Of a DNA stretch of 21,463 nucleotides, positions 15,110-20,899 are shown in pieces. Location: assembly GCA_034211175.1 (NCBI GenBank), contig JAXHUH010000201.1:1-21463 (forward strand), read 5' to 3'. The stretch's first letter is position 1. Each line of letters starts with the position of its first letter. The DNA comes from JAXHUH01 sp034211175 (GTDB lineage Bacteria > Actinomycetota > Acidimicrobiia > Acidimicrobiales > CAIXPF01). Made by a program: the position numbers and the translations under genes. Below the pieces are notes generated by a model that was not told where the DNA came from, did not search any database, and worked only from the letters and a program-made list of their open reading frames with translations.

Positions 15110-15343
15110 TCAGGCCACGCCGCCGGCGGCGCGCTGGCGGCGCCAGAGGCGGTAGCCCCGGTTGCGGGCCTCCGCCAGGGTGTCGGGCCCGAAGCAGATG
15201 AACTGCTCGGACGACAGGAGCTCCTCGATGACCGCCTCGTCGTCGGGCCCGATGGCGTCGACGTCGTAGACGACCTGGGTCCGCTTGTCGCCGACGAAGC
15301 GGTGGTCCTCGAACCGGGTGGATCGTTCCATCGCCCCGTTCAT
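15110..15343 (-). CDS. small conserved-looking protein of unknown function
   Basis: Encodes 77 aa from the ATG at 15343, or 73 aa from the ATG at 15331; neither has a strong Shine-Dalgarno. The sequence is a compact mixed alpha/beta composition (FEDHRFVGDKRTQVVYDVD, then DDEAVIEELLSSEQFICFG) with a basic C-terminal helix (EARNRGYRLWRRQR). There is no membrane segment or signal peptide. The frame stays open upstream to 15541, but that part is Arg/Pro/Ser-rich and looks non-coding. It precedes the hydrolase-fold gene by 13 bases and may act with it. I do not recognise the family. Confidence 0.6.
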   Translation of the reverse strand: MNGAMERSTRFEDHRFVGDKRTQVVYDVDAIGPDDEAVIEELLSSEQFICFGPDTLAEARNRGYRLWRRQRAAGGVA

Positions 15344-15427
15344 AGCGCGTCCGGAGCCGCGATCGACACCTCCGGGGCCGTGAGTGTCGTCCAGGCCCGG
15401 CGCGGGCGAGACCGGTGCCTTCGGTCG

Positions 15428-15456
15428 CCGGGTGATTCGTGACCGGGTGATTCGTG
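15428..15456. repeat. 14-bp direct repeat, 15-bp period
   Basis: CCGGGTGATTCGTG occurs at 15428-15441 and again at 15443-15456, separated by a single A. It lies upstream of the small unknown gene read to the left and next to the strong hairpin at 15469. Confidence 0.75.
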
Positions 15457-15468
15457 CCCGGACGCGAG

Positions 15469-15495
15469 CGAGGGGAGGCGAGACGCCTCCCCTCG
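15469..15495. terminator. 12-bp perfect hairpin, terminator-like
   Basis: CGAGGGGAGGCG (15469-15480) and CGCCTCCCCTCG (15484-15495) form a perfect 12-bp stem closed by a 3-base AGA loop. It stands between two divergent genes, where no terminator is needed for either of them, so it may end an unannotated transcript in the block or protect an RNA end. There is no U run on either side. Confidence 0.5.
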
Positions 15496-15583
15496 ACTTC
15501 GACTGGTTGAGCGACATCGGGTTCGATGCCGGGCGGGACAACCTCCCGTCACCGATGTCACCGGTGTCTGGCTGGGTTTCACC

Positions 15584-15659
15584 AGGTGGTCCAGCAGGCC
15601 GTCCTAGCGGCCAGCCACCTCCGAGGTCCCAAAAGATCTGCTACTCAGTTGGACCACCT
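15584..15659. ncRNA. candidate structured RNA with 12-bp closing stem
   Basis: AGGTGGTCCA (15584-15593) is the exact reverse complement of TGGACCACCT (15650-15659); one G-T wobble and one C-G pair extend the stem to 12. The enclosed ~52 bases contain a smaller stem (GGCC at 15597-15600 with GGCC at 15609-15612). The strand is unknown: on the minus strand the 5' edge of the stem is fused to AAAGGAGG; on the plus strand the 3' edge is CACCTCCTTT. No family was recognised. Confidence 0.3.
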
Positions 15660-15701
15660 CCTTTCCCTCGTGCCCAGCAGTGAAGCACATCCGACGCCGC
15701 C

Positions 15702-15799
15702 TGTCGCAACATTTCTCGGTGAACGGCGTTGAACCAGGTCGGCGTGGTCCTCACAGTCGCGTGACTCCCGCCGACACGTACATTCGTCGGGTTGCGACA
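15702..15799. repeat. inverted-repeat-bounded 98-bp segment, possible IS remnant
   Basis: TGTCGCAAC (15702-15710) and GTTGCGACA (15791-15799) are perfect 9-bp terminal inverted repeats, beginning with TG and ending with CA as IS3/IS481-type ends do. The inside is too short for a transposase. No clear target-site duplication is seen at the flanks. It could be a MITE-like deletion derivative or chance. Confidence 0.35.
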
Positions 15800-15803
15800 C
15801 CGC

Positions 15804-15809
15804 TAACGT
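15804..15809 (+). promoter_or_regulatory. possible -10 element TAACGT for the surface-protein gene
   Basis: TAACGT matches TANNNT and lies five bases beyond the right inverted repeat, about 100 bases before the GTG at 15912. No clear -35 is present. Confidence 0.25.
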
Positions 15810-15911
15810 GGGCGGGTCGCCGAAGCCGGTCGGAGGGGTGGACCGGCCTCGACTGCGGGCGGATGACCCCGTCCCGTATCGGCCGCATCAACGGAGCCAG
15901 GCAGACGACAA

Positions 15912-17756
15912 GTGGCGGAACGTTCCGGAGTCAAGATCCCGGGCCTCGGCTCGAGGCCTCCCCTGTGGGCTGTCGGCGCGCTGGCCGTCGTCGTGGTCGT
16001 GGTGTTCGCCACGGTCGCCCTCGCCTTGATCGGAGGTGATGAGGCGCCCGTCTACTCGGCCGACATCTCGACCGTCGATCCCAGCCCCGACGGCCGGGTG
16101 TTCACGGAGACCACGGTGTGTCCCCCCGATGCCACGCGCCTCGACGAGCCCCTCGTGAGCGGCGCCGACTGGGCCGATCCCGACGCCTTCGAGGACAACG
16201 GCCTCTACGTGCCCGGCCAGGTGGTGCCCTTCGAGATCAGGGTCGAGGCCACCGAGGCCGCCGACGCCGAGGCACCTCCGATCGACCTGGCGCTCGAGCT
16301 GCCGCGGGCGGATGCCGACACCTCCGGCTTCGCCGAGGACGCCCCCATCTGCGCCTACGTCGATGCCAGCGATCCGGCCACGGTCGAGTCCGAGGACGGC
16401 AACCCGGCCGAGGTCGCCACCCGGACCGAGCCCCCCGAGGACGACACCATCCCCGTCGACCTGGCGCTCACCGGCCTCGACCCCGGCGAGGTCGTCGTCA
16501 TCGAGCTGCTCGCCGTCGCCGGTGACATCCCGGCCACGAACTCGACCAACGTCAGCGTCGCCCTCGACGTCCCGAACCCGCCGGCGGCCACCGACGTGCC
16601 CACCGATCCGCTGCGCTTCGGGCTCGACTACTTCGCCCGCGGCGAGAACGTCACCCCGACGGTCGAGATCACCGAGGTGACACCGCTCGAAGCGCGGACC
16701 GCCGAGGTCGAGTTCACCATCACGGTCACGAACCCGGCCACCTCCGCCATCATGCAGAACGCCGACATGGGAGTCTTCGGCGACCGGTCCGAGACGGTCG
16801 CCGGCCTCGCCCGCCCGGCAACGGTGGAGGACACCATCGGCGTCCAGACCACCTGCGCCGAGCACCCGACCGAGGTCAACTCGTTGGAGTGCGACTTCGG
16901 CTACCTCGAGCCGGGTGAGACGGTCACCGTCAACGCCGCGTTCACCATCGCCGACAGCGCCCAGACGGTGTTCAACGCCGACGACGGCGCGTGCGACAAC
17001 GAGCTGGGCCGGGACATGTGCACCCAGGTGACCGTTCGGTGGCAGGCCGCGGCGAGCGGCCAGTCGGAGCGGACCCATTCCTTCGAGGAGGTCACCGACC
17101 TTCCCCAGGCCGGCGACGTGCGGGTCACCAAGCTGGCCGACGACAGCGTGAAGCGCCTCGGCGAGCCGGTCACGTTCAGCTACATCTTCGCCAACAACAG
17201 CGACCGTGCGATCATCGGCCCCGCGGTCGAGGACCCGGCGTGCCCCGACATCGGGGACCCGATCGCCGGCGACGACAACGGCGACGACCTGCTCGACCCG
17301 GGTGAGAGCTGGACGTTCCAGTGCTCGCTGGAGCAGCTCACCGAGGAGACCGCGACCAGCAGGACGACGTTCAGCGGCGCCTTCCCGGGCGGTGAGCCGT
17401 ACTCCCAGCAGGTCGTCAACACGATCACGATCCTCGACCCCGAGATCGCCATCTCGCTCGACGACGTCACGGACGGCACGGCCACGTTCTCGGTGACGGT
17501 CACCGGCAACGATCCGCTCAGCCGCATCGTCGTCCAGCCCACCGACAACTGTGGCGCCGCCGAGCTGCAGGCCCCCGACGGCACGTTCGGGGACCTCAAC
17601 AACAACGGGGTGCTCGACCTCGGTGACGGCATCAGCGAGACCTGGCGGTACACCTGCCAGGTGATCGACGAGACGCAGCCGGTCGGTGCCGTGGTCTACG
17701 GCAGCGACAGCCGCGACGGCGCCGTCGTCGACGCGACCGAGGCGCCGGAGGGCTGA
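15912..17756 (+). CDS. membrane-anchored extracellular protein with DUF11-like beta domains
   Basis: Encodes 614 aa. A basic N-terminus is followed by one hydrophobic segment (about 18-40, LWAVGALAVVVVVVFATVAL), which is an uncleaved anchor or a signal peptide. The rest is acidic, rich in Thr, Asp and Glu, with repeated beta-sandwich modules of the DUF11 style: VEFTITVTNPATSAI, PGETVTVNAAF, GEPVTFSYIFANNSDRAI. Two Asp/Asn loops resembling calcium-binding sites occur near residues 452-465 (DDNGDDLLDPGESW) and 562-574 (DLNNNGVLDLGDG), each before an aromatic strand ending in Cys. No sortase motif or C-terminal anchor is seen. The start is a GTG without a strong ribosome-binding site. The role is probably in the cell envelope; the exact function is unknown. 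Confidence 0.8.
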   Translation: MAERSGVKIPGLGSRPPLWAVGALAVVVVVVFATVALALIGGDEAPVYSADISTVDPSPDGRVFTETTVCPPDATRLDEPLVSGADWADPDAFEDNGLYVPGQVVPFEIRVEATEAADAEAPPIDLALELPRADADTSGFAEDAPICAYVDASDPATVESEDGNPAEVATRTEPPEDDTIPVDLALTGLDPGEVVVIELLAVAGDIPATNSTNVSVALDVPNPPAATDVPTDPLRFGLDYFARGENVTPTVEITEVTPLEARTAEVEFTITVTNPATSAIMQNADMGVFGDRSETVAGLARPATVEDTIGVQTTCAEHPTEVNSLECDFGYLEPGETVTVNAAFTIADSAQTVFNADDGACDNELGRDMCTQVTVRWQAAASGQSERTHSFEEVTDLPQAGDVRVTKLADDSVKRLGEPVTFSYIFANNSDRAIIGPAVEDPACPDIGDPIAGDDNGDDLLDPGESWTFQCSLEQLTEETATSRTTFSGAFPGGEPYSQQVVNTITILDPEIAISLDDVTDGTATFSVTVTGNDPLSRIVVQPTDNCGAAELQAPDGTFGDLNNNGVLDLGDGISETWRYTCQVIDETQPVGAVVYGSDSRDGAVVDATEAPEG

Positions 17757-17799
17757 CCGGCTCCGTTTCCGGTCACCGTCGGCCGGGCACGGCCGGCGG
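17754..17799. terminator. double hairpin between convergent genes
   Basis: TGACCGG (17754-17760, including the stop codon) pairs with CCGGTCA (17769-17775). Immediately after it a 10-bp stem with one G-U pair forms between 17776-17785 and 17790-17799, around a GGCA loop. The hairpins fill the 52-base gap between two convergent genes and probably terminate both. Confidence 0.6.
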
Positions 17800-17808
17800 A
17801 CGTGGCCC

Positions 17809-18411
17809 TCAGGCCGAGGGTGAACCGGCGGCCGGATCGACCCCGTCACGATCGTCGTCGTCGGGGTCGGCCGATGCTCCGGCGTCGACGTGGGACTCAC
17901 CGTTCACGGACGGTGCACCGTCCGGGCCGGCCGGCTCCGGGTCGGCAGGCTCCGACGTGACCACGTCGCGGACGTCGGCCTCGTCGTCGGTGAGCTCGTC
18001 GATGGCCCCGATCGCCTCGAAGTAGGCGAGCTGGGCGTCGATCACCGCCCGCACCTGGTCGGGCTCGAGCCGGATCTGCTGGGCCGCGGCCCGATCGACG
18101 ATCCAGGCGGTGGCCTCGTCCTCCTCCAGCAGCCGGGCGACCTCGGCGTCGCGCAGGTCGCCGCCCGAGCGGGCGAGCCCGAACGCGTGCAGGTAGTCGA
18201 GGTGGAGCCGCTGGATCCGCTGGACGTCGTCGAACGACATCACCGCGGTCAGGTGCGAGGGAAGCGCCTCGGCGATGAACGACACGACCTCGTCGTTGTC
18301 GAACACCCGGCGGGGCGGCTCGGAGGCCAGACGGCTGGTGATCGTGCCCACCGCCACCAGGGCGACGACGAGGACCACGAGCGCGGCGAGAACGACGAGG
18401 ACGATCTCCAT
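17809..18411 (-). CDS. membrane-anchored protein of unknown function
   Basis: Encodes 200 aa. Residues about 3-25 form a single hydrophobic N-terminal helix (VLVVLAALVVLVVALVAVGT), with no cleavage site apparent. Residues about 35-145 are a soluble alpha-helical domain (DNDEVVSFIAEALPSHLTAV, HLDYLHAFGLARSGGDL, LEPDQVRAVIDAQLAYFEAI), and the last 55 residues are Asp/Pro/Gly/Ala-rich and probably disordered. It ends against the surface-protein gene and lies about 155 bases beyond the acyl-CoA dehydrogenase stop, with two hairpins between. I do not recognise the family; topology with the soluble part inside the cell is an inference. Confidence 0.75.
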   Translation of the reverse strand: MEIVLVVLAALVVLVVALVAVGTITSRLASEPPRRVFDNDEVVSFIAEALPSHLTAVMSFDDVQRIQRLHLDYLHAFGLARSGGDLRDAEVARLLEEDEATAWIVDRAAAQQIRLEPDQVRAVIDAQLAYFEAIGAIDELTDDEADVRDVVTSEPADPEPAGPDGAPSVNGESHVDAGASADPDDDDRDGVDPAAGSPSA

Positions 18412-18484
18412 CGGGCCGCGAGGCTACTCAGGTGCCGAACGGCACCGGAGACGGGGGTCGGGCGGGCCGCAGCCCGGGCGCGAC

Positions 18485-18512
18485 ACGGCCCCGCACCGGG
18501 GTGCGGGGCCGT
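18485..18512 (-). terminator. 12-bp hairpin, distal terminator of the acyl-CoA dehydrogenase
   Basis: ACGGCCCCGCAC (18485-18496) pairs perfectly with GTGCGGGGCCGT (18501-18512) around a CGGG tetraloop. It is the second of two strong hairpins downstream of the dehydrogenase gene, and has no U tract. Confidence 0.6.
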
Positions 18513-18534
18513 CGTCGAGGTCAGGTGCTCATCT

Positions 18535-18557
18535 CGCTGCCGGCGTCGCCGGCAGCG
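18535..18557 (-). terminator. 10-bp hairpin, proximal terminator of the acyl-CoA dehydrogenase
   Basis: CGCTGCCGGC (18535-18544) pairs perfectly with GCCGGCAGCG (18548-18557) around a 3-base loop, beginning ten bases beyond the dehydrogenase stop codon. Confidence 0.6.
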
Positions 18558-18566
18558 GGACCGGGA

Positions 18567-19682
18567 TCAGATCCCGATGCGCTGGGCGAGCAGCTCGCGG
18601 TGGTAGGTCGGGTCACCGAAGAGCAGCTCCGACGACTTCGCACGCTTGAAGTAGAGGTGCGCCGGGTGCTCCCAGGTGAAGCCGATGCCACCGTGGATCT
18701 GGATGTTCTCGGCGGCGGCGTGGAAGTACGCCTCCGAGCAGTAGGCCTTGGCCAGCGAGGCGACCGACGGCAGCTCGTCGTTCATCTCCGCCGCGCACCA
18801 GCCGGCGTAGTAGGCGGCCGACTTGGCCGACTCGACCTCGAGCAGCATGTCGGCACACTTGTGCTTGATCGCCTGGAACGAGCCGATCGGGCGACCGAAC
18901 TGCACGCGGACCTTGGCGTACTCGACCGACATGTCGAGGCACATCTGGGCGCCACCGACCTGCTCGGCCGCCAGGGCGACGGCGGCGAGGTCGAGGACCG
19001 TGGACAGCACGTCCCAGCCGCCGCCCTCGGCGCCGACCAGCTTGGCCGGCGTGTCGGCGAACTCGAGCCGGGCCTGCTTGCGGGTCTGGTCCATCGTCGA
19101 CAGCGCCGTGCGGGTGAGGCCGGAGGCGCCACCGTCGACCGCGAAGATGCTGACGCCCGACCCGGTGCGGGCGGCGACGAGGATGAGGTCGGCGGTGTGG
19201 CCGTCGAGCACGAACATCTTCGTGCCGCTCAGGGTGTAGCCGTCACCGGAGGCGGTGGCCTCCATGGTGATGCCGGCCTCGTTCCACTTGCCGCTCTCCT
19301 CGGTGAAGGCGAGCGTGGCGATGGTCTCGCCCGAGGCGATGCCCGGCAGGTAGGCCTGCTTGGCCTCCTCGTCACCGCTGTGGATCAGCGTGTTGGCGGC
19401 GAGGGCGACGGTCGAGAAGAACGGGGCGCACAGCAGGGCGCGGCCCATCTCCTCGAGCACGACGATCAGCTCGACGTAGCTGTAGCCGGAGCCGCCGTAC
19501 TCCTCGGGCACGATGAGGCCCTGGAGGCCCATCTGCTCGCCCATCTGCTTCCAGACGTCGGCGTCGAAGCCGCTCTCGGTCTCCATCTGCTCACGAACGG
19601 CGCTCTCGGGGGACTTCCCCTCGAGGAACGACCGGACGACGCTCCGGAGCTCTTCCTGCTCCTCGCTGAAGGCGAAGTTCAC
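18567..19682 (-). CDS. acyl-CoA dehydrogenase family protein (FadE-like)
   Basis: Encodes 371 aa of a flavin-dependent acyl-CoA dehydrogenase. The N-terminal helices (NFAFSEEQEELRSVVRSFLE) and PEEYGGSGYSYVEL loop are followed by the middle beta domain (IATLAFTEESGKWNE, GYTLSGTKMFVLDG). The C-terminal helices carry YAKVRVQFGRPIGSFQAIKH and ENIQIHGGIGFTWEHPAHLY. In MCAD-type enzymes the catalytic Glu lies in an EGT motif near the end; here the aligned segment reads LLFGDPTYHR, so that Glu is absent. This is common in FadE proteins of multi-subunit steroid/CoA pathways, some of which work as heterodimers. The GTG at 19682 follows AAGGGGG nine bases upstream. The gene is divergent from the MBL hydrolase gene. 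Confidence 0.88.
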   Translation of the reverse strand: MNFAFSEEQEELRSVVRSFLEGKSPESAVREQMETESGFDADVWKQMGEQMGLQGLIVPEEYGGSGYSYVELIVVLEEMGRALLCAPFFSTVALAANTLIHSGDEEAKQAYLPGIASGETIATLAFTEESGKWNEAGITMEATASGDGYTLSGTKMFVLDGHTADLILVAARTGSGVSIFAVDGGASGLTRTALSTMDQTRKQARLEFADTPAKLVGAEGGGWDVLSTVLDLAAVALAAEQVGGAQMCLDMSVEYAKVRVQFGRPIGSFQAIKHKCADMLLEVESAKSAAYYAGWCAAEMNDELPSVASLAKAYCSEAYFHAAAENIQIHGGIGFTWEHPAHLYFKRAKSSELLFGDPTYHRELLAQRIGI

Positions 19683-19860
19683 CGCGTGGCCCCCTTGGCT
19701 ACGGTCTCGTGTGGGTCTCGGTTGACGGGTCACCCGTCGGGGTCGCGGGCCGTTCCTGCGCCTCCGGTGACGCCGGCCTGCAACGAGTTCCACTGTCTAC
19801 TAGACCGGATGGTCAAGAGCCATTCCGCGACCGGCCGCTGCTCTCGGGGGAGCCGACACC
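19683..19860. promoter_or_regulatory. divergent intergenic region with two operator-like palindromes
   Basis: The 178-base region between the acyl-CoA dehydrogenase and MBL-hydrolase genes holds GACGGGT-C-ACCCGTC (19724-19738), a perfect 7-1-7 palindrome, and TNGACC-N4-GGTCNA (19801-19816), a weaker dyad of the kind TetR-type fatty-acid regulators bind. No confident -35/-10 pair could be assigned for either direction. No regulator gene is adjacent in the window. Confidence 0.4.
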
Positions 19861-20472
19861 ATGTCCGACCTGCACTACGAGGACGCCCGGGCCGAGATCC
19901 ACAAGGTGGTCGTCGGGCCCGTCGACAACAACGTCTTCGTGCTCCGCTGCAAGGAGACGGGCGACGCCGTCCTCCTCGACGCGGCGAACGAGCACGACCG
20001 GCTGCTCGAGATGTGCCGGGCGCTCGACGTCCGCACCGTCCTCGAGACCCACGGCCACTGGGACCACATCCAGGCGATCCCGGCGCTGCGCGAGGCGGGC
20101 TACGACGTCGGGGTGACCTCCGAGGACGCCGACATGTTGGACTCCTACGACTACCTCCTCGCCGACGACAGCGTCGTCGAGGTCGGGCGGCTCCGGTTGA
20201 AGACGATCCACACCCCGGGGCACACGCCGGGATCGATGTGCTTCCTGCTCGAGGGCTCGCCGGTCCTGTTCAGCGGGGACACGCTCTTCCCCGGCGGCCC
20301 CGGTGCCACCAAGTTCCCGGGCGGCGACTTCGACACGATCATCCGCTCGATCGAGGACCGCCTGTTCCGTCGCCTCGACGCGTCGACGATCGTGATGCCG
20401 GGCCACGGCGACGACACCACGATCGGCACCGAGCGACCGAAGCTCGACGAGTGGGTGGCCCGCGGCTGGTGA
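19861..20472 (+). CDS. metallo-beta-lactamase-fold hydrolase (glyoxalase II-like)
   Basis: Encodes 203 aa, the usual size for small MBL-fold thioesterase or hydrolase proteins. All metal ligands of a dinuclear site are present: H64, H66, D68 and H69 in ETHGHWDHI, H121 in TPGHTPGS, D140 in FSGDTLF, and H182 in MPGHGDD. It starts at an ATG with GGGGGAG eight bases upstream. The reaction is probably hydrolysis of a thioester or similar (hydroxyacylglutathione or mycothiol-type); actinobacteria generally use mycothiol instead of glutathione. The substrate is not visible. The gene overlaps nothing but is followed after seven bases by a small gene. Confidence 0.88.
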   Translation: MSDLHYEDARAEIHKVVVGPVDNNVFVLRCKETGDAVLLDAANEHDRLLEMCRALDVRTVLETHGHWDHIQAIPALREAGYDVGVTSEDADMLDSYDYLLADDSVVEVGRLRLKTIHTPGHTPGSMCFLLEGSPVLFSGDTLFPGGPGATKFPGGDFDTIIRSIEDRLFRRLDASTIVMPGHGDDTTIGTERPKLDEWVARGW

Positions 20473-20479
20473 CGCGCCG

Positions 20480-20863
20480 ATGAGCGACCGCGCCCTGCCG
20501 GCCGACGAACGACCGCCGGACCACACGCCCCGTCACACCGACGAGCTGCCCGACACCCCGCTGCGGGACCGCAACATCGTGGCCGAGGCGTGGATCGAGG
20601 CCCCGCCCGAGCTGACCTCGCTGGGCGACGACATCGGCCGGCCGGCCGTGAACTACAAGCGCCGCATCGGGCCGTGGCTGCTGTGGCGCGCCGGCCCGGC
20701 GCGGGGGGCGGACGCCCGCTACTTCGTCTGTCACCGCGACGACCTGTCCAGGCAGTACTCGTTCCGCCTCCATCCCGATGGGTCCGGCGAGGGCGAGGGC
20801 CCGAGCGGTACGATCCACCAGCGGTTCCGGACCTGGAAGGAAGATCTCCGCGACCACGACTGA
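20480..20863 (+). CDS. small protein of unknown function
   Basis: Encodes 127 aa with no membrane segment or signal. The first 30 residues are polar and Pro/Asp/Arg-rich, probably disordered. A compact part follows (RRIGPWLLWRAGPARGADAR, YFVCHRDDLSRQYSFRLHPD) with a short C-terminal stretch TIHQRFRTWKEDLRDHD. The ATG at 20480 lies seven bases after the MBL-hydrolase stop, so the two genes are probably co-transcribed, and the kinase gene follows after 36 bases. I do not recognise the family. Confidence 0.7.
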   Translation: MSDRALPADERPPDHTPRHTDELPDTPLRDRNIVAEAWIEAPPELTSLGDDIGRPAVNYKRRIGPWLLWRAGPARGADARYFVCHRDDLSRQYSFRLHPDGSGEGEGPSGTIHQRFRTWKEDLRDHD

Positions 20864-20899
20864 CGACGGCGCCGGCCCGGCGCCGAGCGATGGGGCTCC

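Larger units (their letters stand above)
15344..15911. other. gene-poor structured intergenic block
   Basis: About 570 bases between divergent genes without a convincing coding region. It holds, in order, a 14-bp direct repeat (15428-15456), a 12-bp perfect hairpin (15469-15495), a long-range stem (15584-15595 with 15648-15659), an anti-Shine-Dalgarno-like sequence (15657-15664) and an inverted-repeat pair (15702-15710 and 15791-15799). The part from about 15620 to 15800 is visibly less GC-rich than the flanks. It must also carry promoters for both flanking genes. A non-coding RNA gene or the remnant of a mobile element are the main candidates. Confidence 0.55.

Noticed and set aside
15515..15540. 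T-arm-like sequence GGGTTCGATGCC suggesting a tRNA
   Set aside because: The T stem has a mismatch, no acceptor stem can be paired with a position about 70 bases upstream, and no anticodon arm is present; the upstream region is the 12-bp hairpin.
15384..15683. Open frames of 80-100 codons on both strands in the structured block
   Set aside because: They overlap one another, are Pro/Arg/Ser-rich and lack ribosome-binding sites; inverted repeats dominate the sequence.
18432..20483. Plus-strand frame opposite the acyl-CoA dehydrogenase and overlapping the MBL-hydrolase gene
   Set aside because: No motifs; it covers two well-identified genes in other frames.
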